Shown: positions 17,776 through 27,808, counted from the first letter of the stretch. The stretch is 64,000 bases of DNA from Methanocorpusculum vombati (GCF_026891935.1 NZ_JAPTGC010000005.1:1-64000), one strand, 5' to 3'. Translations and numbers: made by a program. Notes: generated by a model from the letters alone, not told the origin.

Positions 17776-18924
17776 ATGGACAGAGGCTGGAAAAACTACT
17801 CTCTTCTTGGAATTACCTGTATGATTCTCCTCATCTGCTGCATCTCATCGGGATGTGTGGGAACGACAGGTACAGAAAATACCGGCGACACCATAACGAT
17901 CACCGATGCGGCAGGTCGTGAAGTAACGATTCCGGATAATCCTCAAAAGATTGCAGTCAGTGGTTCGGGTGCTCTCAGGTATTTCGTTTATCTGAACGTC
18001 GAGCTGGACAGAGTTGTTATTGTAGACTATGGAGACAGCATGCTCAACAAACCCTCCAGAGAAATGCGCCCCTATATTCACGCACACCCAGAGATTCAAA
18101 CAATTCCAGCTCTTGGCTCCCAGACACACGAAGTGGATCCCGAAAAACTTCTATCCTCAGGTGCCGATGTTCTCTTCCTCTCCATGTTCACTGCGACAAG
18201 AGAGAATGCCGATGAAATTCAGGATAAAACTGGAATCCCAGTAGTCATGTTCTACACAGGCGATTACATCACTGATAAAGATAAAATCCAGGACACCTTC
18301 CGTATGATAGGAAAAATCTTCCACAAAGAACAGCGTACTGAAGATCTCATAGCCTACTTTGACTCCATCACTACTGACCTTCAGTCACGCATTCCGAACA
18401 TTTCAGAAGATGCAAAACCCACTGTCTACATTGGTGGTGTCTCTTATCGGGGATCTCACGGCATGGATGGGACAAACCCATACTACTACCCGTTCACTAT
18501 ACTCGAAGCGAAAAACATCGTAAGCGGCTATGGAACATCGGAAAGTATCGGATATGTACAGATCGCAAAAGAACAGCTTCTTGCTTGGGATCCTGACATA
18601 ATCTTTGTTGATCTCGCCACTATTCAGGCTGCCGAAGGCGGTGCTGTGACGGAACTGAAGAATGATCCATCGTACCGGAATATGAAAGCGGTTCGAAATG
18701 GAGATGTGTATACGGTCAACCCGCATACCAGTTATGTTGTCAACTACGAGACCACACTTGCCAATGCATACTATGTAGGTAAAATTCTCTATCCGGAACA
18801 GTTCGCCGACATAGACCCTGAACAAAAAGCAGACGAGATTTATACCTATGTAGTAGGTGCCCCCGTCTATGAACAGCTGAAAGAAGATGTAAACGGGCTA
18901 TCTTACCAGAAACTTGAGTTGTGA
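17776..18924 (+). CDS. Metal/metallophore-binding lipoprotein 2
   Basis: A 382-residue paralog of the lipoprotein at 15614. The lipobox is SSGC (Cys27) and the mature domain opens TITDAAGREVTIPDNPQK. It keeps the family core but is clearly diverged at the nucleotide level and is more AT-rich, like the adjoining methyltransferase gene. It has its own strong TATA box. Its stop is 4 bases before the next start, so the third lipoprotein is likely cotranscribed. Confidence 0.88.
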   Translation: MDRGWKNYSLLGITCMILLICCISSGCVGTTGTENTGDTITITDAAGREVTIPDNPQKIAVSGSGALRYFVYLNVELDRVVIVDYGDSMLNKPSREMRPYIHAHPEIQTIPALGSQTHEVDPEKLLSSGADVLFLSMFTATRENADEIQDKTGIPVVMFYTGDYITDKDKIQDTFRMIGKIFHKEQRTEDLIAYFDSITTDLQSRIPNISEDAKPTVYIGGVSYRGSHGMDGTNPYYYPFTILEAKNIVSGYGTSESIGYVQIAKEQLLAWDPDIIFVDLATIQAAEGGAVTELKNDPSYRNMKAVRNGDVYTVNPHTSYVVNYETTLANAYYVGKILYPEQFADIDPEQKADEIYTYVVGAPVYEQLKEDVNGLSYQKLEL

Positions 18925-18928
18925 CCCC

Positions 18929-20068
18929 ATGAAAAAAATAATGAGTATTGGTATCCTGCTTGTGCTGATCACCGTATGTCTCACAGCAGGATGTATTCAG
19001 CCGTCAGACCCTCATGAAACTGAAACTATCACCATAACCGATGTCGCCGGGCGTGAGGTTGTCATACCCGCCGACCCGCAGCGGATCGCCGTGTCCGGAT
19101 CCGGATCAACGCGGCTTGTTGCTTACCTTGGGGCCCTGGACCGTGTCGTTGCGGTTGACAGTCAGGACGGAAAAACAACACAGACCTCCGACCTCCGTCC
19201 GTACGGTCTTGCAAACCCCGGACTGCGGAACCTTCCGACGCTGGGAACCGCCAAAGGGCAGATCGATCCCGAACGGCTGCTTGCCGCATCCCCCGACCTG
19301 ATCCTCAAGAGTGTAAGCGGAACCGATCTTGCGGGCGAAGCGGATGAACTTACCGCAAAGACCGGAATTCCTGTCGTGCTGTACGCGCAGTATGATCCCG
19401 GCACAAAACCGGACGAGTTCGCCGCAAACCTGCGGCTCTTAGGAAAAGTACTCGGCAAAGAGGAACGGGCCGAAGAGATTCTGAAATACTTTGATGCAAT
19501 CAGAGAGGATCTCGCCAGCCGGACAAAGGACATTCCCGACGAAGGAAAACCGACGCTGTATGTGGGAGGAGTTGCATACTCCGGATCACACGGATTTTAT
19601 TCCACCCAGCCGAACTATCTGCCGTTCCGCTACCTTAACGCACGGAATACTGCCGCAGGGGCGGATACCGGCACGGGCACGACGGAGAATGCAAAAGTTG
19701 CCAAGGAACAGATTCTTGCCTGGAACCCGGACATCATCTTTGTGGACCTTGCAACGCTGACCGCAGCGGGAGGCGGATCGATTGTGGAACTCTCGACCGA
19801 TCCCTCCTACAACGCAATGACCGCCGTACAGACAGGGGAGGTGTATGCGGTTCTGCCCCATACTTCGATGGGTGCAAACTATGAGACTATCCTTGCGGAT
19901 GCCTATTACATCGGCAAAGTTCTCTATCCCGAACAGTTCGCCGACATCGATCCGGCAGCAAAGGCCGATGAGATCTACCGGTTCGTGGTCGGTGCTCCGG
20001 TGTACGAACAGCTGAACGCGAATGTGAACAACCTGTCGTTCACGAAACTGGAGATTCCTCTCCTGTAA
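18929..20068 (+). CDS. Metal/metallophore-binding lipoprotein 3
   Basis: A 379-residue third paralog. The start at 18929 gives a compact signal peptide ending LTAGC (Cys22); the frame could also open at 18914, inside the previous gene. The mature part opens TITDVAGREVVIPADPQR. The C-terminal DNA (19928-19989) is identical to the first paralog, which suggests gene conversion. It sits 10 bases before the permease and is the likeliest main binding protein of this importer. Confidence 0.88.
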   Translation: MKKIMSIGILLVLITVCLTAGCIQPSDPHETETITITDVAGREVVIPADPQRIAVSGSGSTRLVAYLGALDRVVAVDSQDGKTTQTSDLRPYGLANPGLRNLPTLGTAKGQIDPERLLAASPDLILKSVSGTDLAGEADELTAKTGIPVVLYAQYDPGTKPDEFAANLRLLGKVLGKEERAEEILKYFDAIREDLASRTKDIPDEGKPTLYVGGVAYSGSHGFYSTQPNYLPFRYLNARNTAAGADTGTGTTENAKVAKEQILAWNPDIIFVDLATLTAAGGGSIVELSTDPSYNAMTAVQTGEVYAVLPHTSMGANYETILADAYYIGKVLYPEQFADIDPAAKADEIYRFVVGAPVYEQLNANVNNLSFTKLEIPLL

Positions 20069-20078
20069 CGGAGTATCT

Positions 20079-21149
20079 ATGCAGCGGGAAAACAGATCTG
20101 CCCCGGAGCACTACCGGGCCTATGTGGGAAGAAAAATTACATTGATCCTCGCAGGCATTGTCCTTGCAGTCATCATGTTCTTTGTGTCGGTGTCGGTCGG
20201 AGCGGTATCCATTCCGATCCCCGACATTCTTGCAACCCTTCTCGGCGGTCAGGGAACAGGACTGTATGAACGTATCATCTGGAACATCAGAATCCCGCAG
20301 GCACTGACCGCAGTTGTTGCAGGTGCAGGCCTTGCCATTGCCGGTGTTGCCATGCAGTCGATTCTTAGAAATCCTCTTGCATCACCGTTCACGCTCGGTC
20401 TTTCCAATGCCGCAGCGTTCGGTGCTGCGATTGGTATTCTGATGTTCGGCGCAGGAACGACCGGCAGCAGCATCGCCGACGCCGTCGTCGTCAATAACCC
20501 GTATCTGACAACCATCTGTGCATTCCTCTTCAGCATGCTGACGACCGTGATCATCCTGCTGATTGCAAAGATGCGGTCGGCAACACCGGAGACGATGGTA
20601 CTCGCAGGCGTTGCGATCAGTTCCCTGTTCAGTGCCGGGCTGATGGCGATTCAGTACTTCGTGGACGACACAAAGCTTGCATCCATTGTGTTCTGGCAGT
20701 TCGGCGACGTATCGCGATCCAGCTGGATGGAGCTTGGTATCATCACGGCTGTGGTGGTAGCGGCGTTTGCCTACATCCTGTTCAAACGCTGGGATTACAA
20801 TGCAATCGACGCGGGAGACGAGACCGCACGCGGTCTCGGCGTGAACGTGGAACGGACCCGGCTCTTCGGCATGATAGCAGCATCCGTGATCAGTGCGGTG
20901 GTCGTGGCATTCCTCGGCGTCATCGGATTTGTCGGACTGGTCTGTCCGCACATGGTGCGGCGGGTAATCGGTGACGACCACCGGTTTTTGATTCCGGGAA
21001 GTTTCGTCTGCGGTGCGGTACTGCTGCTGATCTCAGACACGGTCGCACGTACTATGATCGCGCCGCATGTTCTGCCGGTCGCGGTTCTCACGGCGTTTCT
21101 TGGAGCGCCGGTGTTTCTGTATCTCATCATCAGGGGGCGGCGGATGTGA
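20079..21149 (+). CDS. FecCD/BtuC-family ABC permease
   Basis: A 356-residue importer permease with about nine or ten membrane helices. Family motifs include RIPQALTAVVAGAGLAIAGV, AMQSILRNPLASP, ETARGLGVNVERTR and the FLGVIGFVGLVCPHMVRR loop that contacts the ATPase. This class imports siderophores, haem, cobalamin and some metal chelates. Its stop codon overlaps the GTG start of the ATPase gene. Confidence 0.93.
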   Translation: MQRENRSAPEHYRAYVGRKITLILAGIVLAVIMFFVSVSVGAVSIPIPDILATLLGGQGTGLYERIIWNIRIPQALTAVVAGAGLAIAGVAMQSILRNPLASPFTLGLSNAAAFGAAIGILMFGAGTTGSSIADAVVVNNPYLTTICAFLFSMLTTVIILLIAKMRSATPETMVLAGVAISSLFSAGLMAIQYFVDDTKLASIVFWQFGDVSRSSWMELGIITAVVVAAFAYILFKRWDYNAIDAGDETARGLGVNVERTRLFGMIAASVISAVVVAFLGVIGFVGLVCPHMVRRVIGDDHRFLIPGSFVCGAVLLLISDTVARTMIAPHVLPVAVLTAFLGAPVFLYLIIRGRRM

Positions 21150-22036
21150 AGGAAGAATATCCCGAGCACAAAGAGCATCACGGACACCATGTCCACGAAC
21201 ACTCGCATATCGAAGGATACACGCATATCCACGAGCATTCGCATGACGTGCCGCACGAGCATCACGGAAACACCCCCGGAAAAGCGATCCTCACGGTGGA
21301 AGGCGTAGATTTTGAGTACCGATCCGATCCGGTTTTACAGGACATCACGGTAGGCGTTGCCCGGGGAGAAATTCTTGCGATTCTCGGACCGAACGGTGTC
21401 GGCAAGTCCACACTTCTGAAGTGTATGAACCTGATCCTGAAACCCAAGACGGGAGCAATTCTTCTGGAGGAGATGGACCTTACCAGGATGTCGGGCACAG
21501 AGATTGCACGAAACGTGGGATATGTTGCCCAGCGCAATGAGTCGGCACGGATGACGGTGTTTGACACGGTGCTTCTCGGCAGAAAGCCGCATCTCGGCTG
21601 GAAGGTAACGGAGAAGGATTATGAAATCGTGGAAGACGCCCTGCGGCGTCTCGGTCTTGCCGAGATGCAGCTGCGCTACATCGATGAGATCTCCGGCGGC
21701 GAACTGCAGCGGGTCTGCATCTGCCGGGCAATTGTACAGGAGCCGTCGGTCCTTCTGCTGGATGAACCGACATCGGCGCTGGATCTCTGCCGGCAGATGG
21801 CAATTCTCCGCGTCATCCGTGACGTGGTGGATCATCATAACGTGGCAACGATTATGACGATGCATGATCTCAATCTCGCCCTGCGGTTTGCCGACCGGTT
21901 CTTATTCATGAAGGACGGAAAAATCTATGCGGCATGTGACCGGAGCGGTGTTACGGCGGACATGATCGAGGCGGTGTACGGCATTGCAGTCGATATTGTG
22001 ATGCACAATAATCTGCCGATGGTGGTGCCGAAGTAA
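21146..22036 (+). CDS. ABC importer ATPase with histidine-rich N terminus
   Basis: A 296-residue ATPase beginning at GTG 21146, which overlaps the permease stop (GTGA). Residues 8-40 hold 15 histidines interleaved with acidic residues, ahead of the normal nucleotide-binding domain. That domain has Walker A GPNGVGKST, the signature ISGGELQRV and Walker B VLLLDEPTSALD. The His-rich extension is unusual for FecCD-type ATPases and points to a transition metal such as Ni, Co or Zn as cargo or signal. A hairpin terminator follows. Confidence 0.92.
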   Translation: MKEEYPEHKEHHGHHVHEHSHIEGYTHIHEHSHDVPHEHHGNTPGKAILTVEGVDFEYRSDPVLQDITVGVARGEILAILGPNGVGKSTLLKCMNLILKPKTGAILLEEMDLTRMSGTEIARNVGYVAQRNESARMTVFDTVLLGRKPHLGWKVTEKDYEIVEDALRRLGLAEMQLRYIDEISGGELQRVCICRAIVQEPSVLLLDEPTSALDLCRQMAILRVIRDVVDHHNVATIMTMHDLNLALRFADRFLFMKDGKIYAACDRSGVTADMIEAVYGIAVDIVMHNNLPMVVPK

Positions 22037-22039
22037 CCT

Positions 22040-22064
22040 CCGGCATTTTTTCATGCCGGTTTTT
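22040..22064 (+). terminator. Hairpin terminator of the importer operon
   Basis: CCGGCAT and ATGCCGG pair perfectly around a six-base loop, immediately followed by five T, starting 4 bases after the ATPase stop. This looks like an intrinsic-type terminator. Confidence 0.65.
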
Positions 22065-22124
22065 GTGCAGAAAATCTTTCAAAAAAATTACCGGAGAGGG
22101 TTTCTTACTCCCTGTTCTTTTTTG

Positions 22125-23588
22125 TTACACCCCGTACTTCTTCTGCAGCTCGGCAGACTTTCCCGAACTGATAAACTTGGAAATACCGTCGTTGATAAGA
22201 CTCTGGAGAACAAAGTTTCCGTTGCTCATGGCAATACCAAACTCCTCAACACCCTCGTCGATAAAGACCGGCTTCATTATGGCCTTACTGGCAGCAGCCT
22301 TCATCTGTGCATCTCCCACAACAATGAAATCAACCTCACCTGAGGTTAACTTTGCAACCATTCCGCTGTGATCGGCCACCAGCGCAATTGATCCGTCTTT
22401 TATCTTCCGATTGTACACATCGGTTCCCAGATGCTTCTCAAGCCAGCTGGAATAGGTACTTTCATACACCACGGAAATCTTTGCGTCGGCCTTCTCGAAA
22501 TCATCTTTCGTAAGCGGACTGTCGGGTCGTACCGCGACACCAATGCCGGAAATATAATACGGATTGGAGAACGCAACATACCTGAGCCGGTCGTCGGTAA
22601 TTCCCATAGAGCTTGCCCACATATCAAGGTTGCCGGTGACGATCTCATTGAGGTTTCTCTTCCATGAAGTCGGTTTGAATGTAATGTCCAGACCTTCCTG
22701 CTCCGCAATCCACGTAACCATTTCAATGTCGAACCCGGTGTAGTTTCCGTCAGCTCCGACATACGTCCACGGCTCATTGGACTCATCGATTCCTACGGTG
22801 TAGATATCCTTCCGGTACTGGAGGTTGTATTTTTTGACGAGATCGGCAAACTCAGGGGTCTGCTGGATATTTTCGAATCCGGCGGTCAGTTTCTGATACA
22901 GATCGGTCTCATTCTTTCTCATGATAAACCCGATGCTCTTCGGTTCCCCGACAAATCCTAGGAACTTCAGCGGCTGATACGTATTCAGCTGGCTTCCCAG
23001 TGTCATCGTACCCGCAATTGCTGCATCCGCCTCACGTGAAAGAACGGAAAATGCAAGTTCATCGGCAGTAACTTTTATAATGATTTTTCCGTCAGCAACC
23101 ATCGTATTATACGCATCACCGAAATGAGTCTTCAGCCACTCAACATAGACACTGTTATCAAAAACGGCTATGCTTGCGTTTCCGGCTAAAACATCATCGA
23201 GCGTCAGTCCCGAATCGGCACGTGCGATCACCAGATAACTGGTTGGCTCAAACGGCATTTCAACGAATACATACTTGTCTTCACGCTCGGGAGTAATGAC
23301 AACTGCGCCGATGGTATCAATTTTGCCGTTGACAAGAGCCATTTCCCAGCCGGCATTCTCCGGAACATAATACGTGTAACTGAATCCCTGATCTGCTGCA
23401 ATCATTTCGATCAGATCCATGTTGATGCCCTGGGGATTGCCGTCCTTGTCGATGTACTCCCAGGGAGACATGGCCGTATCGACGCCGATGACGTAGGCTT
23501 GTTTGCTGGTACTGTCAACACATCCCGCGGTGAACATGATCATGAGTACAGCGAGAAGTAAAATTCCGATTATAATTTTCTTTTTCAT
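22125..23588 (-). CDS. Lipoprotein with two tandem SBP_bac_3 domains
   Basis: A 487-residue lipoprotein (signal ending FTAGC, Cys23) containing two family-3 solute-binding domains in a row, about residues 30-255 and 265-487. Both open with the same pattern: YVIGVDTAMSPWEYIDKDG and YTVGIDESNEPWTYVGADG. The ligand is probably an amino acid or similar small molecule. No permease or ATPase gene is adjacent. It lies 2 bases downstream of a Cache lipoprotein gene, so sensing rather than import is plausible. Confidence 0.85.
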   Translation of the reverse strand: MKKKIIIGILLLAVLMIMFTAGCVDSTSKQAYVIGVDTAMSPWEYIDKDGNPQGINMDLIEMIAADQGFSYTYYVPENAGWEMALVNGKIDTIGAVVITPEREDKYVFVEMPFEPTSYLVIARADSGLTLDDVLAGNASIAVFDNSVYVEWLKTHFGDAYNTMVADGKIIIKVTADELAFSVLSREADAAIAGTMTLGSQLNTYQPLKFLGFVGEPKSIGFIMRKNETDLYQKLTAGFENIQQTPEFADLVKKYNLQYRKDIYTVGIDESNEPWTYVGADGNYTGFDIEMVTWIAEQEGLDITFKPTSWKRNLNEIVTGNLDMWASSMGITDDRLRYVAFSNPYYISGIGVAVRPDSPLTKDDFEKADAKISVVYESTYSSWLEKHLGTDVYNRKIKDGSIALVADHSGMVAKLTSGEVDFIVVGDAQMKAAASKAIMKPVFIDEGVEEFGIAMSNGNFVLQSLINDGISKFISSGKSAELQKKYGV

Positions 23589-23590
23589 AA

Positions 23591-25363
23591 CTATCGAACC
23601 TCGTAGTAGGGGGTCAGCAGATCTTCATACGTTCCGATTAAAACGGACGTAAGAACAAATTTCTCTTCACCGATCGGCTCTACCGATAAGAGCCATAAAT
23701 CGACGTATCCGTCCCGTGTCTTGTTTGCAGTCAGATCAACCATGAATCCCCCGTATGACTTTGCAAGCATGATCTCTTTTCTGGTGGTCGAACCGCCGTA
23801 CACATCAACATAATCCATTACAACCTCTCCGACAGTAGCGGGGTTCTTAATGGAAGCATACACAAACCCGTTGAAATCCATTATGGAAATCTCGTTTATC
23901 TCCGATTGAATAGAAGGAACAAAGTATCCTGCATCTGATCTGCTGGCGGTGTTGATCTCATACGCAACACTGTCGACACCTTCCTCTATTGCACGTCTGA
24001 TGATCTCCCGGGAAACCGATACAACATCCTCTCTCTTCTGCTGGTCAACAATGAGGACATCGGTATCGGCAGAGAAGTACCCGAGAACAAAACAGTCGTC
24101 ATCGAGAGGAAGAACATAGGAGTTACTGAACTGGGCTGCATTGGATGTTACGGTCCCTTCGATCGGGTATGCGTAGTAAACAAAACCTCCTCCGTGAAGG
24201 ACGGTGTTCACCATTCCCTTGGTGTAGGCATATCCGTATGCACCGCGATTGTTGAGGAAGTTCAGCCCAGTCTGACCTTTGTACGGCGATGCAAGTACCT
24301 TTCCTTCCATGTCAAGGATATAGATAGGTGTTGAATAGTGCTGGGCATTTACCCGTGCAATGGCAGCCTCTTTTCCGAAGTTTGACGAGAATACAAACAG
24401 GTCGATCACATTGTCTATGGTCTCCGCTGTTGCGGGGGCAAATACCTTCTCCGTTGTTAACGGAGGCTTGTTGAGTTCCTGTATGAGATAGACTTTGTAG
24501 GTTCTCTTGTATGCAGGGATGTTTTTCCATGCGGTTATTTTTTCGGTGGTGAGACCGGAGTTGTAGGTATAGAATGCCCGGCTGGTATATTTGTACGCTC
24601 CTGATTTGTCTGTCTCGGGGAGAATGAGTGCCTGATCATCATAATACGGAGATTTTTCGGAGATTATGACACCAGTTGCTTCGGGTTTTGATGCGTACAC
24701 TACTTTTCCGTCAGATTCATCGACAACAAAGAGGATGTAGTCAGCGTATGATTTCTCTTTGTGGATCATCATCGGGTGCTGGTTCAGTATGGCGTAGAAA
24801 TCGTAGAGAATGATGAAGTATCCGATGTAGGTTCCGTTTCCGTCATGAACTGCGGCGGTGTCGAGTTCCTGATATCCTTTGTCGGGATTGAACACTGCGC
24901 TGTAATGTATGGTTCCGCCGGATGACTGAAACATCTGCTCGGTCGGGGTCGGTAAAAAGTTTCTATTTTCTTCGGCTATCGTGACGGGCACGCCAATGAA
25001 TTCGTCGCTTACCGCATTGTAATAGACGAGGTTGCTCATCCATGGATTCTTTGCATAATAGTTCAGGGCAATATTTTCCCGGTCCGTATCCGTATCTGCG
25101 CCACTGAACTCTTCCGCAAGATTGTAGAGATCTATGGAAATGACACGGTCCAGATCGGATACATCCTGCGAAAAGTCAAGGATAGCTGTATTGAGATCGG
25201 CAGGCAGATCAGCAGGTTCTGTTTCAGGGATGTCTGTACTGCCCAGGTTAAGACATCCTGAGGAAAGGATGACAGCGAAGGTCATCAGCACCAGTACCAA
25301 AAGGATTCTGTTTCTACCACACCTGCAGAGCCCACTATTTCGATGTACGTCGCTCTTGATCAT
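23591..25363 (-). CDS. Cache-domain lipoprotein
   Basis: A 590-residue exported protein with a long N region and lipobox LSSGC (Cys37). The body looks like two extracellular Cache-type sensor regions; the second shows the typical pattern IYILDMEGKVLASPYKGQTG and later ISIMDFNGFVYASIKNP. No kinase, methyl-accepting or other cytoplasmic output is present. It is probably cotranscribed with the double solute-binding lipoprotein downstream. I identify the Cache fold by pattern only; the ligand is unknown. Confidence 0.7.
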   Translation of the reverse strand: MIKSDVHRNSGLCRCGRNRILLVLVLMTFAVILSSGCLNLGSTDIPETEPADLPADLNTAILDFSQDVSDLDRVISIDLYNLAEEFSGADTDTDRENIALNYYAKNPWMSNLVYYNAVSDEFIGVPVTIAEENRNFLPTPTEQMFQSSGGTIHYSAVFNPDKGYQELDTAAVHDGNGTYIGYFIILYDFYAILNQHPMMIHKEKSYADYILFVVDESDGKVVYASKPEATGVIISEKSPYYDDQALILPETDKSGAYKYTSRAFYTYNSGLTTEKITAWKNIPAYKRTYKVYLIQELNKPPLTTEKVFAPATAETIDNVIDLFVFSSNFGKEAAIARVNAQHYSTPIYILDMEGKVLASPYKGQTGLNFLNNRGAYGYAYTKGMVNTVLHGGGFVYYAYPIEGTVTSNAAQFSNSYVLPLDDDCFVLGYFSADTDVLIVDQQKREDVVSVSREIIRRAIEEGVDSVAYEINTASRSDAGYFVPSIQSEINEISIMDFNGFVYASIKNPATVGEVVMDYVDVYGGSTTRKEIMLAKSYGGFMVDLTANKTRDGYVDLWLLSVEPIGEEKFVLTSVLIGTYEDLLTPYYEVR

Positions 25364-25639
25364 AACGTATCTTACTACTATGACTGTATATTGCCAATAT
25401 TCTATTAAAAATGTTTTGACTTACAATGCTGTTTGAAAACACATCTATTTTTTTTTTGTAAAAATAAATCCAACCCACATTCCGATTACAAATTATCCGG
25501 AAATGCATGGGATGATACAGATTCCTGGAAAATTGTTTCAGCTCAGAACTGAGATGAGGGCGGACAGCTCCCGGCAAAAACAGAAAACAGGGGAGATTCG
25601 CGCGGTCCCGTACTTTTCGACAGGGTTACAAAATACCCT

Positions 25640-27808
25640 TCAGCGGTTTTCCTCTTCCGGGATGATTTCTCCGGAAGAGACGACACCGGCAACGCTTCCG
25701 CATTCTTCCCGGAGAAGGGAGTTCCGCCACCGTATCGATTTTACCGTGCCGTCACTGCAACGTACCGGACCGTGATACACCCGATCCTCAACATTCAGCA
25801 TTCCGGACACCATCTGTTCAAACGCCGCAAGCCGACTTTCCCGCACGGTATCCGGAACGATCATCTCAAACCAGTTCCTGCCGATCAGATCAGCCTCGGT
25901 GTATCCGAGAAGTTTTGCGCCGTACCGGTTAATCATCTCGATTACTCCGTCACGACCAACAACAACCAGCATAACTCCCGCGACATCCAGATAACTCCGG
26001 GTACGATCGCGTTCCCGCTGAAGTTTCTCCTGTAACAGACAGCGGGAAGCAACCGTACTGATCTGGAATGCCGTTGACATCAGAATGCCGCGAAGCACGG
26101 TATCCGGCAGCTGCGGCGCGGTTGAACCAAGCACAATACAGGCAACCGTTCTGCTTTCGTGTACAATCGGCATGAGAACAAGGGATGCGGCATTGTCCAT
26201 GATGGCGAGGGTTCCTTCCAGAAACAGCCCCATCCGGTACTGGTCAAAGATTGCCGGCTCACCTTTGCGGACAATGCGATCCACAATCGAGTCGCGGGGA
26301 ATTGCCGGAGCAAACCGTCCTTTCCGGGACATGAACAGAACGTAGTCGTCAAAAATACTCCGCTGATACACGGCGACCGCTTCAAATCCGCTGATGTTCG
26401 GCAGCATCTCCATTGCCGGCCCCCAGATCTCCTGTGTACTGGAAATGCCTTCCAGCACAAACGCAAGTTCCCGCGTCAGCAGCTGACGATTCCGATCCGC
26501 GACTTCATCGGAGATGTCGGTTGCCATCGTCAGCAGATACTCGCGGTCCGCGGAAAGAACCATCGGCAGCACGCGTGCGGAGATGTAATGAACCGTCCCG
26601 TCCACCTCGACGCGATCCTCGGGGACGTTGACCGGTTTACGGAACGCCTTCACCTGATCATGGGCGTCGATCAGGTGACCGGAACCAAGACGGGAGAGAA
26701 GTTTGGAGGAGGTGAGACTCCGGATCTCGGACCGGCTCATGTGCAGAAACTGTTCTGCGGCAAGGTTGGAATAGACGATGGAATTTGTTTTCACATCGGT
26801 TACGATGATGATGCCCGGAATATTATCCATGACACCGTCAAGGAACAGCTTCCACCGTTTGACGCCCTGCTCGGCATTTCGGCGATCCGTGACGTTGCGC
26901 AGAGCCCCGTTATAGCCGAGGAACATGTTTGACTCCTCGTCAAGAACCACGGGGGTTCCGGAGAACTCGCAGTAGATGCGGGTCCCGTCTTTGCAGATAA
27001 ACGGAAACTCAAGCAGGGTGAATCCGCTCTCACGGGATATTTCGGCGGTGAGTTCCCAGGAAAATCGTACTCCGGCACCGGGAGGCATGAAATCGGAGAA
27101 CCGTCTGCCGAACATCTCGTTGGGGGAGTAGCCGCAGATGGTGGTAATCTGCGGACTGATATAGCGGATGATCGCATGTTCATCCACCGACCAGATACAG
27201 TCCTGCACCGTTTCAACGAGCCTGCGAAACATTGCTTCACTCTGTTCCAGAGCAGCCTCTGCGCGGACATGTTCGGTGATGTCATCGAGGACGACGGTGA
27301 CACCCGGTTTTCCGTCGGCGAGAACCATAGGATAGATCTTCTGATCCAGATAATACTCCTGATTATTCCGGAATATCCGCAGTTCACCCCGGACGGTCTC
27401 TCCGCGAATGGCATGGCGGATCTGATCCGTGAGCATGTCACTGCAGAGCGGTTTTGCAGGGCCTTCATAGATGAGGGAGCCGGTAATCTCGTCGGAGGTT
27501 ACGGACAAAAAGGAGAGCAGCGCCTCATTTACCTGAATGACGCGAAGATCCCCGTCAACCAGCAGCACCATCTCCGAGGAGAGATTCAGCATTGCAGAGA
27601 CCGGGACGCGTTTGGAGATGAAGAAAACTTTTGCTTTGCCAAACGTTCGCATCTCTACCTGCCCGGAGACAAGAAGCGTATCCATGTAGCGTGCGATGGT
27701 GTTGCGGTTCAGGTGAGCGGCCTCTGCGATCTCCGTGACTGACATCCCGCGGGGATTGTCCTTGAGAAGAGAAAGAATATCGGAAAAATCGCCTGCCGAC
27801 TCGTTCAT
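25640..27808 (-). CDS. HTH-PAS-GAF regulator
   Basis: A 722-residue cytoplasmic protein. Residues 1-65 form a winged helix-turn-helix (MSVTEIAEAAHLNRNTIARYM); PAS domains follow (about 70-180, 185-305, 310-425), then a GAF-like domain (about 435-585) and a final PAS (about 590-715). There is no histidine kinase domain, so it is most simply a ligand- or redox-responsive DNA-binding protein of the type common in Methanomicrobiales. It lies upstream of the Cache and double SBP lipoprotein genes on the same strand, with a 276-base gap. Confidence 0.85.
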   Translation of the reverse strand: MNESAGDFSDILSLLKDNPRGMSVTEIAEAAHLNRNTIARYMDTLLVSGQVEMRTFGKAKVFFISKRVPVSAMLNLSSEMVLLVDGDLRVIQVNEALLSFLSVTSDEITGSLIYEGPAKPLCSDMLTDQIRHAIRGETVRGELRIFRNNQEYYLDQKIYPMVLADGKPGVTVVLDDITEHVRAEAALEQSEAMFRRLVETVQDCIWSVDEHAIIRYISPQITTICGYSPNEMFGRRFSDFMPPGAGVRFSWELTAEISRESGFTLLEFPFICKDGTRIYCEFSGTPVVLDEESNMFLGYNGALRNVTDRRNAEQGVKRWKLFLDGVMDNIPGIIIVTDVKTNSIVYSNLAAEQFLHMSRSEIRSLTSSKLLSRLGSGHLIDAHDQVKAFRKPVNVPEDRVEVDGTVHYISARVLPMVLSADREYLLTMATDISDEVADRNRQLLTRELAFVLEGISSTQEIWGPAMEMLPNISGFEAVAVYQRSIFDDYVLFMSRKGRFAPAIPRDSIVDRIVRKGEPAIFDQYRMGLFLEGTLAIMDNAASLVLMPIVHESRTVACIVLGSTAPQLPDTVLRGILMSTAFQISTVASRCLLQEKLQRERDRTRSYLDVAGVMLVVVGRDGVIEMINRYGAKLLGYTEADLIGRNWFEMIVPDTVRESRLAAFEQMVSGMLNVEDRVYHGPVRCSDGTVKSIRWRNSLLREECGSVAGVVSSGEIIPEEENR

